Below, one piece after another: positions 25,392 through 33,756 of a stretch of 45,415 nucleotides of DNA; within the stretch, counting starts at the first letter, position 1, and each line of letters opens with the position of its first letter. Below the pieces are notes generated by a model that saw only the letters and a program-made list of their open reading frames with translations, searched no databases and was not told the origin of the DNA. The translations under genes and the position numbers were made by a program. The stretch is taken from contig CAMBQP010000016.1 in assembly GCA_945869955.1 (NCBI GenBank), positions 1-45,415 of the forward strand. Reading direction: 5' to 3'. This DNA comes from Schlesneria paludicola DSM 18645 (GTDB taxonomy: Bacteria > Planctomycetota > Planctomycetia > Planctomycetales > Planctomycetaceae).

Positions 25392-26411
25392 ATGCGAATT
25401 GGTTCTGTTTCTGTCGCACATCCGATTACACTGGCGCCGATGGAGGAGCATACCAACCCTCCGTTTCGGCTACTCATGAAACAGCATGGCGCCAGTCTGG
25501 TCTGCGGTGAACGGATCGACGCCTGCGATGTTGCCAAACGAGATCGTCGGGCGATGAGACTCCTCTCCACCACGCCGGGTGAGCGACCTGCGGTGGGACA
25601 AATCAGCGGGAAGGACCCTCATGAGATGTCCGAAGCGGCGAAGATCGTGGAAGCCCAGGGGTTTTCCATCGTCGACCTGAACTTCGAATGCCCGATCCGT
25701 CGGCTGATTGGCCGAGGAGAGGGGGGTGCACTCATGGCCGACCCTGCGGCGATCGCCAGGATTGTCGCGGCGGTGGTGAAGGGGGTATCGATCCCCGTGA
25801 CGCTGAAGATTCGTTCGGGGCCGGATGCCGAGCAGGAAACGGCACCCGAGATTGCCCGATTGGCCGAGCAGGTCGGGGCGTCGGCAGTCGATGTGCATGC
25901 CCGCAGTGTTGCCCAGTCATACGTGGGTGGTCCGGACTGGTCCGTGGTGACTCGCGTCAAGCAGGCGGTTTCGATCCCGGTGCTGGGGAGCGGCGGTGTG
26001 CGGGAAGCGGCTGATGCGATCCGATTTTTGAAAGAGACCGGCGCGGACGGCGTCGCGATTGGTCGAGGATGCCTGGGGAATCCCTGGATTTTTCAGCAGG
26101 CGCGATCGCTGGCGTTGGGAGGTGCCACGATGGCACCACCCTCGGTGACAGAGCGCGCTCGGGTGCTATTGAATCTGGTCGAAGGGGAATTCGACTATTA
26201 TGGGAATCATCTGGCCTTGAAACGATTACCGCGAACCAGTTGTTACTTTGCCAAATTTCTGACGGACTTCGCGTCGTTTCGTGCCTCGGTGCAAAAAGTC
26301 AAAAACTTTCCCGAATTCCGCAGTCTTGTCCGTGAGCATTTTACTGCGGCCCATGCACAAACTCTGGTTCGAGACACACCTCGGAACAGCGAGGCGGATG
26401 ACGACCAGTAA
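25392..26411 (+). CDS. dus: tRNA-dihydrouridine synthase
   Basis: A 339-residue FMN enzyme that reduces uridines in the D-loop of tRNA using NADPH. The N-terminal TIM barrel has the typical opening PITLAPMEEHTNPPFRLL (about 10-27), QISGKDPHEMSEAAKIVE, and the catalytic-cysteine motif VDLNFECPIRRLIGRGEGGA, with the Cys in FECP. The FMN phosphate-binding elements are PVLGSGGVREAADA and GADGVAIGRGCLGNPWIF. A C-terminal helical domain follows. AAGGAGGG nine bases before the ATG at 25392 gives the start; the frame is open 13 codons further up. Which Dus subtype (A, B or C) it represents is unclear from this reading. It is convergent with rpe, with a 41-base gap. Confidence 0.92.
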   Translation: MRIGSVSVAHPITLAPMEEHTNPPFRLLMKQHGASLVCGERIDACDVAKRDRRAMRLLSTTPGERPAVGQISGKDPHEMSEAAKIVEAQGFSIVDLNFECPIRRLIGRGEGGALMADPAAIARIVAAVVKGVSIPVTLKIRSGPDAEQETAPEIARLAEQVGASAVDVHARSVAQSYVGGPDWSVVTRVKQAVSIPVLGSGGVREAADAIRFLKETGADGVAIGRGCLGNPWIFQQARSLALGGATMAPPSVTERARVLLNLVEGEFDYYGNHLALKRLPRTSCYFAKFLTDFASFRASVQKVKNFPEFRSLVREHFTAAHAQTLVRDTPRNSEADDDQ

Positions 26412-26452
26412 ATGAAGAGTCTGGGGGCTCTTGATCCGGTCGATCGCCTGTG

Positions 26453-27133
26453 TCAGTTCTTCGCCGTTGCCATTCGTTCCAGGGTTTCGATGGCGAGGCG
26501 ATAGTCGGGTCCATCAAAAATGGCACTCCCCGCGACAAAGATCTGGCAACCGGCCGCATAAGCCTGGCCGATGGTCGCGGCGGCGATTCCTCCGTCGATC
26601 GAGAGCAGGGTCTGGGAGGAGGCTCGTGTTTTCAACTGCTGGAACTTATCGAGCACATGAGGCATGAATTTTTGCCCGCCAAACCCTGGCTCGACACTCA
26701 TCACCAGGACCAGGTCGCATTCTTCCAGAAAGGGCTCAACCCGCGATACGGGGGTCCCTGGATTCAGAGCCAGTCCTGCCTGTCGGCCAGCACTGCGAAT
26801 TCGCTTGAGCAGTTCACGCGGCTCGGGGGCCGCTTCGATATGAATCGTGATCGCATCACAGCCCGCTTTGATGTAGTCGTCGAGGTACTTTTCGGGGTGG
26901 CTGATCATGAGGTGTGCGTCAAAGAACGCGTTGGTTCGAGCACGAACGCTTTGAATCACCATCGCCCCGTAAGACAGATTCGGTACGAAATTTCCGTCCA
27001 TGACATCCCAATGGAGCCAACGCGAACCGGCGGCACTCAGGCGATCGACTTCGCGATTTAAATCCCCAAAATCACATTTCAACATCGAAGGGGCGATCAC
27101 GGGGACAGGATGGGAAGTGGTGGAAATCGGCAT
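26453..27133 (-). CDS. rpe: ribulose-phosphate 3-epimerase
   Basis: A 226-residue TIM-barrel enzyme of the pentose phosphate pathway that interconverts ribulose 5-phosphate and xylulose 5-phosphate. Signature elements are IAPSMLKCDFGDL, WLHWDVMDGNFVPNLSYG (metal-binding His and catalytic Asp), FFDAHLMISHPEKYL, LVLVMSVEPGFGGQKFMP, and LSIDGGIAAATI with the second catalytic Asp. Length is normal for the family (about 220). I set the start at the ATG at 27133; the open frame runs 69 codons further, but that stretch has no family likeness. Ribosome site is weak. It is convergent with dus and followed upstream by a 356-base gap before the cyclase gene's end. Confidence 0.93.
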   Translation of the reverse strand: MPISTTSHPVPVIAPSMLKCDFGDLNREVDRLSAAGSRWLHWDVMDGNFVPNLSYGAMVIQSVRARTNAFFDAHLMISHPEKYLDDYIKAGCDAITIHIEAAPEPRELLKRIRSAGRQAGLALNPGTPVSRVEPFLEECDLVLVMSVEPGFGGQKFMPHVLDKFQQLKTRASSQTLLSIDGGIAAATIGQAYAAGCQIFVAGSAIFDGPDYRLAIETLERMATAKN

Positions 27134-27489
27134 GGGAATCTCGGATCTCGATGGACCAAGTGTGACGAGCGTGGTTCTCAGGGTTCTGGTATGAAGGTCA
27201 TGATTGTAATCAAGGCCTCTTGTTGCGGGAATGGAGAATATGAACCCATTTGGCTCGCGACTTGTTGGCATTCCTTCCCCCTCGTTTTCGACTGCCGTGA
27301 ATTGTCCCCTCAGGGATGTCCCCATAACACCGGGTTTCAATCAAGGGAGGGGGCAGATCAAACAGCCCCGTGTGCGGGATGCGATTGAAAGCGAAAAAAT
27401 GAGGCGACGCTGACTTCAATGACAAGAAATTCCAGAGGATCGAGTCAAGGCAAAAACATGTCCAGAGGGCAAAAGACTTTTTCGGTCAA
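27134..27489. other. intergenic region upstream of rpe
   Basis: This 356-base gap lies between two minus-strand genes. I see no credible gene, no strong terminator after the cyclase gene and no clear promoter, though the rpe promoter must be here unless rpe is read through from the cyclase. Confidence 0.5.
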
Positions 27490-29592
27490 TCAGCGAATTG
27501 TTTTCGCATATCTGGCAAGTGCCATCAGTGGAAAATAGAGTGCGTAGTAGTGGTATTTCAAATAGAAGACCCGAGGAAATCCGGTGCCGGTAAACTCGGT
27601 TTCATTCCAGGTCCCATCGGGTTGTTGTGTATTGAGCAGATAGCTAACTCCCCGCGCTACGGCTGTCGAATGGGCTTCACCTGCTGCGATCAGGCCGAGC
27701 AATGCCCAAGCCGTTTGCGATGCGGTGGGGACCCCTGTTCCGCGCAGGGTCGGGTCGTCATAGCTGTTGGCCGTTTCGCCCCAGCCGCCACATTCCTGCT
27801 GATGGTTTTTCAGCCATTCGGCCCCCTTGATGATGCGGGGGTCACTTGGGCTAACCCCATTCGCGACGAGACCCACGATGACCTGCCATGTTCCGTAAAG
27901 GTAGTTGACGCCCCAGCGGCCATACCAGCAGTGGTCTGGCTGCTGATCTTTCCAGATAAAATCCAAGGCGCGCTGGTGGACTTCGCTGTCGGGACGGATG
28001 CCCAGTCCGGCGAAGCTTTCGAGCACACGTGCGGTAATGTCGGCGGTGCTGGGGTCAATCATCGCGTTATGATCAGCGAAAGGGACCTTGGTGAGGACTT
28101 CTCGCGTATTGTTGGCATCGAACGCGCCCCAGCCCCCGTCACGGCTCTGCATCGCCTTCAGCCAGCGAACACCCCGGCGCATGGCATGAACCATCGGCGC
28201 GGCCGCTTCGAGTTCGGCAATCGCCTGCTCGGCAGTCGCCGAACGCCCGCTGAAGACCACGGGGCCTTTGGGATCTTGGATCGCACGATCGTCAAACAGT
28301 TCCATGGTCCAGTCTTGACCAACCCCTTCGGGAAGGCATCTTCCCAAGGTAATCAGCACCATGCAGGTATCATCGACATCGGGGTAGAATTCGTTGTGAT
28401 ACTCGAAGTACCAACCCCCCGGTTCCAGTTTGGGGTTCCGCAGTGCCCAGTCACCCTGCTGTTTGACTTCTTTTGACAGAATCCATTCGAGTGATTTGCG
28501 GATTGCCGGGTCATGCCGAGAGACGCCTGCATCACGCAGTGCAATCGTAGCGATGGCGGTATCCCAGACCGGAGAGAGACACGGCTGTAAGCGGACTTTG
28601 GCGATGCCGTGGGAATCGACATCGCGGATGACCAGCTTTTCCAGCTCGGCAAACTGCGAGGCGATGACGGGTGAATCATCTTTGTATCCCAGGCAGCGCA
28701 ATCCGATCAGTGTCCAGACGATGGGGGGAAAGATGGCGCCAAGGCCATCACTTTTTTCCAGTCGCTGCAAAATCCAGTTTTCGCACAATTGAATGGCACG
28801 TTTGCGTAAGGGCTTGATACCAAGACGCTCACCAAATTTGATCAAACGGTCCACCCGCTGGAAAAAGCGAGTCCAGTTAATCCAGCCACGGGTCGGGCCT
28901 TCATGATTGACCCCGCCAATCGTCCGCGGAAGGGACTTTTGTGGTGTCGCATACAGCTCGTCAATCTGGTGTTCCGGGGGGAGCATCGTGCAGGGCTGAC
29001 AGGCCCACAAGAGGCTGAGCGGAACGATGATGGTACGGGACCAGGCGGACATTTCATAGATATTGAATGGAGCCCACAGGGGGAGCAGAATCATTTCGGG
29101 TGGGACTGCGGGGCACAGGTCGTACGGGATCAGGCCGAGCATCGCCAGGTAATACCGTGTAAAGCTGTTGACCTTTTCCATTCCTCCCGCGTGGAGAATC
29201 GCCTTGCGGGCTCGAATCATATATTCGGCCTGGGGATCATGTCCGGTAATCTTTAAAGCCAGATAGGCTTTCACCGACCCACTGATCTCGAGCGGACCGC
29301 CAGGGAACATGGCCCAACCCCCTGCAGGGCTCTGCTGGTCCAGCATATAGGCGGCCGCCTCTTTGGCACGCTGCGATTGACCTTGACCGAGGAAGGCCAG
29401 CAACAGGATGTATTCGGATTCAAGAATCGTGTCCCCCTGCAGTTCGGCACACCAGTGGCCATCCGGTTGCTGCAATGCCAGCAGGCGATCACGAGTTCGC
29501 TCGACCGCTTGCCGCAGCGCGCTGATCTCTCCTGTTGCAATCGGGGTCGTGTGCAATCGATGATTTCCAAAATCCAGCTTCCCGGAACTCAT
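27490..29592 (-). CDS. shc: squalene-hopene cyclase
   Basis: A 700-residue membrane-bound triterpene cyclase that folds squalene into hopene, the core of hopanoid membrane lipids. It has the acid-catalytic motif DVDDT (Asp405-Val-Asp407-Asp408) in EFYPDVDDTCMVLITLG, and several QW repeats (QQSPAGGWAMFPGG, QSRDGGWGAFDANN, QECGGWGETANSY, QQPDGTWNETEFTG). ALLQQPDGHWCAELQGD-type opening residues (LALQQPDGHWCAELQGD) are also typical. GAGGA six bases upstream of the ATG at 29592 sets the start, although the frame is open 48 codons further. No squalene-synthesis genes (hpnCDE) lie beside it, so it stands alone in this window. Length matches bacterial cyclases. Confidence 0.95.
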   Translation of the reverse strand: MSSGKLDFGNHRLHTTPIATGEISALRQAVERTRDRLLALQQPDGHWCAELQGDTILESEYILLLAFLGQGQSQRAKEAAAYMLDQQSPAGGWAMFPGGPLEISGSVKAYLALKITGHDPQAEYMIRARKAILHAGGMEKVNSFTRYYLAMLGLIPYDLCPAVPPEMILLPLWAPFNIYEMSAWSRTIIVPLSLLWACQPCTMLPPEHQIDELYATPQKSLPRTIGGVNHEGPTRGWINWTRFFQRVDRLIKFGERLGIKPLRKRAIQLCENWILQRLEKSDGLGAIFPPIVWTLIGLRCLGYKDDSPVIASQFAELEKLVIRDVDSHGIAKVRLQPCLSPVWDTAIATIALRDAGVSRHDPAIRKSLEWILSKEVKQQGDWALRNPKLEPGGWYFEYHNEFYPDVDDTCMVLITLGRCLPEGVGQDWTMELFDDRAIQDPKGPVVFSGRSATAEQAIAELEAAAPMVHAMRRGVRWLKAMQSRDGGWGAFDANNTREVLTKVPFADHNAMIDPSTADITARVLESFAGLGIRPDSEVHQRALDFIWKDQQPDHCWYGRWGVNYLYGTWQVIVGLVANGVSPSDPRIIKGAEWLKNHQQECGGWGETANSYDDPTLRGTGVPTASQTAWALLGLIAAGEAHSTAVARGVSYLLNTQQPDGTWNETEFTGTGFPRVFYLKYHYYALYFPLMALARYAKTIR

Positions 29593-29888
29593 TGCGGGTC
29601 CTCTGCTCCATCGCGTTAACTCAAGTGATTGATCGGCATGTCGGATAGTATTCGCGAGTCGGCTTGGATGACAACCCGTGAATTCTTGCTCTGGCCGGAT
29701 CATAGATCGTGCCGCGACGATTCGGTCGACTTGCATGGCATCCGGGTGTGCGAAATGGAACCCTGGGCACGCAGGTTACCCCACCTCAATCGCGTTCCGA
29801 GTTGGGTGATCCGTCAGCGACCCTGCCTCGATGAAAAACTCGCTAATACACCTGTTTTTCCAGAGGTTTTCCCGGATGATGGCTGGCG

Positions 29889-29937
29889 TTGACAACTGTC
29901 GTAAATTGCCCCTCGCTGGTATTATGACAGTTGTCAA
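29889..29937. promoter_or_regulatory. paired TGACA-N2-TGTC dyads (12-bp inverted repeat)
   Basis: TTGACAACTGTC at 29889-29900 is repeated exactly in inverted orientation as GACAGTTGTCAA at 29926-29937, with 25 bases between. Each copy is itself a near-palindrome (TGACA-N2-TGTCA in the second), so this looks like two operator sites for one dimeric regulator, or a strong stem-loop. TATTAT (29920-29925) lies directly against the right site and could be an occluded -10 element. Confidence 0.65.
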
Positions 29938-30065
29938 AATTTGCGACCGGCAACGATCGCGTTACCCGGTGTGAGGGATCGCGCTGAATCTCATTGGTCC
30001 GATCATCAGATGGGTAAAACTTTGAAAAAACGAAGAAAATCTCTGCCGGAATAGGTGGAAATGGC

Positions 30066-30093
30066 TTGAACAAAAAAGCAAAAAACGTAGTAT
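30066..30093 (+). promoter_or_regulatory. sigma70-like promoter for the histone-like gene
   Basis: TTGAAC (30066-30071), 16 bases and TAGTAT (30088-30093) form a plausible promoter. It implies an untranslated leader of about 230 bases, long enough for leader-based control. Confidence 0.4.
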
Positions 30094-30330
30094 GAGCCGC
30101 AGTTCGATTTCAGCACTCGTTCTCACATCACAATCAAAACAACTTCATGAACTCGCTGCCGCGATGAAATGAGGTTGAGAGTGACGATGACGAGACTGGA
30201 TCGCGACCTGTTAAGGTTGACAGGTCGAATGGATTCGATGTGTTTGATCAGTCTCAGCCGAACTGCTTAGCCCGGTGCGTCAGCGGCGAAGACAAGTCAC
30301 TCACGGGTCTCTTGGAAAGAGGACTTGAAA

Positions 30331-30564
30331 ATGGCGAAGAAAGCAGCAGCAGCTCCAGTGAAGGCAGCCGCTCCCGCAGCAAAGGCCGCTCCCGCAAAGA
30401 AGGCCGCTCCCGCAAAGAAGGCCGCCGCGAAGAAGGCTGCTCCAGCCGCAGCAAAGGCCGCACCCGCTGCAGCCAAGGCTGCTCCCGCTGCAGCGAAAGC
30501 CGCTCCCGCGAAGAAGGCCGCTCCAAAGAAGGCCGCCGCCAAGAAGGCCGCTGCCAAGAAGTAA
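30331..30564 (+). CDS. histone H1-like Ala/Lys-rich DNA-binding protein
   Basis: A 77-residue protein made almost only of alanine, lysine and proline, in the pattern of eukaryotic H1 C-terminal tails and of bacterial H1-like proteins such as chlamydial Hc2. Repeated units are APAKKAAPAKKAAAKKAAPA and AAKAAPAAAKAAP. Such proteins bind DNA non-specifically and compact the nucleoid; this fits planctomycetes, whose DNA is often strongly condensed. GAGGA seven bases before the ATG at 30331 gives a firm start. Because of the repeats, all other frames in this stretch are also open, and they are shadows. A classical intrinsic terminator follows at 30651-30680. It is a single-gene unit with a long leader, suggesting its own regulation. 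Confidence 0.85.
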   Translation: MAKKAAAAPVKAAAPAAKAAPAKKAAPAKKAAAKKAAPAAAKAAPAAAKAAPAAAKAAPAKKAAPKKAAAKKAAAKK

Positions 30565-30650
30565 TATACGTTCCTTTGGTAAACCGGCTGCGGTAAACCT
30601 GTCAGCGGAACCTTGTCGCTTCGGTGACAACTGTACTACAACAAGCAAGA

Positions 30651-30680
30651 GGGGGTTGGATTTCCAACCCCCCCTTTCTT
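30651..30680 (+). terminator. intrinsic terminator of the histone-like gene
   Basis: GGGGGTTGGA (30651-30660) and TCCAACCCCC (30663-30672) form a perfect stem around two loop bases (in practice a tighter stem with a small loop), followed by a T-rich tail CCTTTCTTTT. It lies 87 bases after the stop codon. Confidence 0.85.
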
Positions 30681-30814
30681 TTGACCCGCTTGACATCCTC
30701 GTATGGCCACAGGAATTCGCTGGCGGGATGGAGGCGGATGCAAATGGGATTTTCCTGTGCCACCATCCAGTAAGAATTCTTTGTCAGAGGCTCTGTTCAG
30801 GCTGGCGGAATCAC

Positions 30815-30838
30815 GTTCGACACGAGATTATCTCGAAC
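30815..30838. promoter_or_regulatory. dyad upstream of recG
   Basis: GTTCGA (30815-30820) and TCGAAC (30833-30838) flank an inner palindrome CGAGATTATCTCG (30823-30835). The two pairings exclude each other at the edges. It lies about 42 bases before the recG ATG; an operator or a leader hairpin are both possible. Confidence 0.35.
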
Positions 30839-30879
30839 GGATTTCAACCTGACCGTTCTCATTCGTTGTGCTTCGTCTT

Positions 30880-32979
30880 ATGTCCTATGCTGCGACCGAC
30901 GATCCTCTCTTGCGTCCTGTACAGTTTGTGCGTGGTGTTGGTCCCGCCCGGGCTGAATTGCTGGCACGACTGAACCTGCACACTGTGACCGATCTGTTAT
31001 GGAATCTGCCACGGGATGTCCTGGATCTTTCGCATATCTCGACCGTTTTTGATCTCAAGGAGGGGGAACTGCGAACGGTGTTTGGTGTGGTTGTGGATCG
31101 CGATGCCAAAGAGACTTCGACGGGAAAAATCATGACGGCCGTGCTGCTGCAGGCGGACGGTGGTTTTGTCCGGGGGGTCTTTTTCAATCAGCCGTTTCTC
31201 TTGAGAAAGTTTGAGATTGGTCAACGAGTCCTTTTCTCCGGAAAGCCGAAGTTTCATTTGCGAAGATGGGAGTTTTCTCATCCGCGCGTGCAATGGCTGG
31301 GTGAGGAAGAGATGGGTGACGGTGGGGGTGTTCTTCCCGTCTATCCTTTGACCGAAGGACTTTCCCAGCACGAAATGCGTCGAGTGATGCGGTCCGTCGT
31401 GGAAGACTTTGCACCCTTGGTTCTTGATCCGCTCCCCGAATCGTTCCGGACCCGCGCCCAAATCATGGGGCTTTCCAGCGCGCTTCAACAGCTGCATCTG
31501 CCGAAAACCGTCGACGAACATCGAGTAGGGATGCGGCGTCTGCTGTTTGATGATCTGCTCGAATTCCAGCTCGCATTGGCACTTCGCCGACGTTTCTGGA
31601 AGCGCGAGCGACAGGCGATCCCGCTCCCGATCAGCGCAAAAATCGATGCCCGAATTCGGCGGCTGTTCTCTTTTCATTTCACGGCCGGCCAAAATCAGGC
31701 GATCAAGGAAATCGTGGGTGACCTGGGGCGGGAACACGCAATGCATCGGCTGCTGCAGGCGGATGTCGGTGCGGGAAAAACTGCGGTGGCCGTATATGCC
31801 ATGCTGGTTGCCATCACCGCCGGGACGCAGGCCGTGATCATGGCCCCCACGGAAGTGCTGGCACAACAACACTGGAATACCATCGATCGATTACTGACGG
31901 ACAGTCGCGTCGAGCGGCGACTGCTGACAGGAGGGTTATCGGCGGCGCAACGACGAACGACCCTGGAAGAGATTGCGACGGGGCGCGCTCAATTGGTCAT
32001 CGGCACGCAAGCGGTGATTCAAGAGGCAGTCAAATTCCAGAAACTGGGTCTGGCCATCGTTGATGAGCAGCACAAGTTTGGCGTAATGCAGCGTGCCCGA
32101 TTTACCTCGAGTGACATTTCGCCGCATGTGCTGGTGATGACAGCGACCCCGATTCCCCGCAGTCTGTGCCTGACCCAGTTCGGTGATCTCGATCTGACCT
32201 TAATTTCTGAGCTCCCCCCGGGTCGTCAGCGAGTTGTCACCAGTCGCATCTTTGGCCCCCTGGCGACCCAGAAGGCCTGGAATTTTATCCGACAGAAGTT
32301 ACGTGACGGTCGGCAGGCCTACGTGGTTTGTCCTCGCGTCGAAGAAGATGCCTCGGCCCCGATCGGTACGGATGCCACGGCGAGTGCCGAGGGAGTTTTC
32401 CGAAATCTGTCACAGGGGGAATTCAAAGAGTTTCGCGTCGGTCTGGTTCATGGTCAACAGGATCGCGAAGCCCGCTTCAAAACCATGGACGCGTTTCGTC
32501 ATGGGGAAATCGACCTCCTGGTCTCGACCACCGTGATTGAAGTCGGTGTTGATGTGCCGAACGCGACGCTGATGGTGATTCATCAGGCCGAGCGTTTCGG
32601 GCTCTCGCAACTGCATCAGCTGCGAGGTCGGATCGGACGAGGTAAATTCCAGGGCTATTGTTTTCTGGCTTCTGAATCCGACTCGCTCGATGCCACCAAA
32701 CGGTTAGCAGCGATGGAATCGACCTCCGATGGCTTCCGAATTGCGGAAGTCGATTTCGAGCTTCGCGGACCGGGGGATGTCTTGGGGACGCGCCAAAGTG
32801 GTTCGCTGCCACTACGAGTTGCCGATCTGGTGCGCGATCAGGGACTGTTGCAAGAAACCCGGACCGCCGCATTCAACTTGGTCGAGACAGGGGAATTTGA
32901 CGAACCTGCATTCGGACCACTCAAAAACCAAGTGCTCGATCGCTTTCGGCAACTGATGAATTTTCCTCAAAGCGGTTAA
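30880..32979 (+). CDS. recG: ATP-dependent DNA helicase RecG
   Basis: A 699-residue superfamily 2 helicase that regresses stalled replication forks and processes branched DNA. The N-terminal wedge domain opens with LRPVQFVRGVGPARAELLAR (an HhH-like start) and an OB-fold follows. Helicase motifs: GAGKT Walker A at about 297-301 in LLQADVGAGKTAVAVYAML, MAPTEVLAQQHW (Ia), IVDEQHKFGVMQR (II, DEQH at 395-398), VMTATPIPRSL (III), and DVPNATLMVIHQAERFGLSQLHQLRGRIGRG (V-VI region, quoted in part as RFGLSQLHQLRGRIGRG). The C-terminal LRGPGDVLGTRQSG element is typical of RecG. I prefer the ATG at 30880 to the GTG four codons earlier. It is convergent with the small exported gene downstream. Confidence 0.96.
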   Translation: MSYAATDDPLLRPVQFVRGVGPARAELLARLNLHTVTDLLWNLPRDVLDLSHISTVFDLKEGELRTVFGVVVDRDAKETSTGKIMTAVLLQADGGFVRGVFFNQPFLLRKFEIGQRVLFSGKPKFHLRRWEFSHPRVQWLGEEEMGDGGGVLPVYPLTEGLSQHEMRRVMRSVVEDFAPLVLDPLPESFRTRAQIMGLSSALQQLHLPKTVDEHRVGMRRLLFDDLLEFQLALALRRRFWKRERQAIPLPISAKIDARIRRLFSFHFTAGQNQAIKEIVGDLGREHAMHRLLQADVGAGKTAVAVYAMLVAITAGTQAVIMAPTEVLAQQHWNTIDRLLTDSRVERRLLTGGLSAAQRRTTLEEIATGRAQLVIGTQAVIQEAVKFQKLGLAIVDEQHKFGVMQRARFTSSDISPHVLVMTATPIPRSLCLTQFGDLDLTLISELPPGRQRVVTSRIFGPLATQKAWNFIRQKLRDGRQAYVVCPRVEEDASAPIGTDATASAEGVFRNLSQGEFKEFRVGLVHGQQDREARFKTMDAFRHGEIDLLVSTTVIEVGVDVPNATLMVIHQAERFGLSQLHQLRGRIGRGKFQGYCFLASESDSLDATKRLAAMESTSDGFRIAEVDFELRGPGDVLGTRQSGSLPLRVADLVRDQGLLQETRTAAFNLVETGEFDEPAFGPLKNQVLDRFRQLMNFPQSG

Positions 32980-32998
32980 CTCACCGCAGTGAACTTGT

Positions 32999-33033
32999 CC
33001 CTTGATGGACAGCGGAATGCTGGCCATCAAGGG
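32999..33033. terminator. hairpin between convergent recG and exported protein gene
   Basis: CCCTTGATGG (32999-33008) pairs with CCATCAAGGG (33024-33033) around a 15-base loop. It lies 19 bases after the recG stop and about 43 bases beyond the stop of the opposing gene, so it may serve both. No strong T-run follows on either strand. Confidence 0.55.
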
Positions 33034-33075
33034 GGTTGTGCTCAATCAGCAGCGGATTAAGTCAAATCCGCCCGC

Positions 33076-33459
33076 TTACCGAATATACAGGCCAAATCCT
33101 GGAGTACTCAGTCCAAAGCCGACGCGGGGCTGTGCGTAGCCATAGGCAGGAGCATATCCATGATGAACCCCACAGCCATGACCGACAGAGCGAGGATAGG
33201 CATAGACAACCGGAGGAGCAACGATGACTCGCGGTGCATATCCGCCATAACCATACCCCCTGTAGCCGTGCCCGCCGTAGCCATGCCCACCGTAGCCGTG
33301 CCCACCGTAGCCGTGCCCACCGTAGCCGTGCCCACCGTGGACATAGACACCGTGACCATAGCCCCCACCATGGTGACCATGATTCGCCGAAGCGGTCCCC
33401 ACGGAAGCGATCGTCAGACTCGCCATCACCAACAATCCCATCATCATTTGTTTCAACAT
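33076..33459 (-). CDS. exported His/Gly/Tyr-repeat protein
   Basis: A 127-residue exported protein with a clear signal peptide (MLKQMMMGLLVMASLTIASV, cleavage near GTASA). The mature chain is dominated by Gly, His and Tyr: five near-perfect GGHGY units at about residues 42-66, followed by GYGGYAPRVIVAPPVVYAYP. The units come from a 15-bp tandem repeat in the DNA. The His clusters could bind nickel, copper or zinc, and Gly/Tyr-rich chains are common in surface or cell-wall proteins; neither role is shown. An AAGGAAGGGA site precedes the ATG. It is a single gene convergent with recG. Other frames through the repeat are also open but are shadows. Confidence 0.75.
   Translation of the reverse strand: MLKQMMMGLLVMASLTIASVGTASANHGHHGGGYGHGVYVHGGHGYGGHGYGGHGYGGHGYGGHGYRGYGYGGYAPRVIVAPPVVYAYPRSVGHGCGVHHGYAPAYGYAQPRVGFGLSTPGFGLYIR
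33261..33335. repeat. five tandem 15-bp repeats inside a coding region
   Basis: Five units of CGTAGCCGTGCCCAC (with a few substitutions in the first two) run from 33261 to 33335, and a diverged sixth follows. Units three to five are identical, pointing to recent expansion. The period of 15 keeps the frame, so copy number can change without breaking the gene. Confidence 0.9.
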
Positions 33460-33756
33460 GATTGCTTCCCTTCCTTTCGAAACACCTGTCGTTCACTCGG
33501 ACACGCAGGAAAGGAAAAGCATGAGCCGTGCCAAAACTTTAAAACCCGATTGAGATCCCGCCAGCGAATGGCCTGGACGTCGTTTCGCCCACTGGCTTCG
33601 CTACCCTCGCGGCACAGTCAAATCCCATTTTACCCCTGAAAACAGGGCGTTTTCAGAGTATTTTGAGTTTATTCCGGCTGGAATTCAGACGCAGTCCGGT
33701 GCAAGAGCGTGTCCATCGCATCGCTCGCACTGTCGTCAATCCGATAAAAACCGTGG

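Larger units (their letters stand above)
29593..30330. other. 738-base divergent regulatory region
   Basis: This is the region between the minus-strand cyclase gene and the plus-strand histone-like gene. It contains the paired dyads at 29889-29937, a sigma70-like promoter at 30066-30093 and a leader of about 230 bases. A 27-codon frame starting at the ATG at 30187 (MTRLDRDLLRLTG...) lies in that leader; I see no reason beyond its place to call it a gene. Confidence 0.6.
30565..30879. other. intergenic region before recG
   Basis: This 315-base gap holds a UUCG-capped hairpin at 30613-30630, the intrinsic terminator at 30651-30680, and a dyad at 30815-30838 shortly before recG. No gene is seen. 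Confidence 0.6.

Noticed and set aside
29889..29925. TTGACA followed by TATTAT read as one sigma70 promoter
   Set aside because: The spacing is 25 bases, far from the usual 16-18, so the two elements are not one promoter.
30240..30696. Ser/Arg/Lys-rich and Ala/Gly-rich frames over the histone-like gene
   Set aside because: The repeat makes every frame open; only the Ala/Lys frame has a proper ribosome site and a known protein type.
33261..33335. Tandem 15-bp repeats as a CRISPR array
   Set aside because: The units are too short, contiguous and in frame with a protein; there are no spacers.
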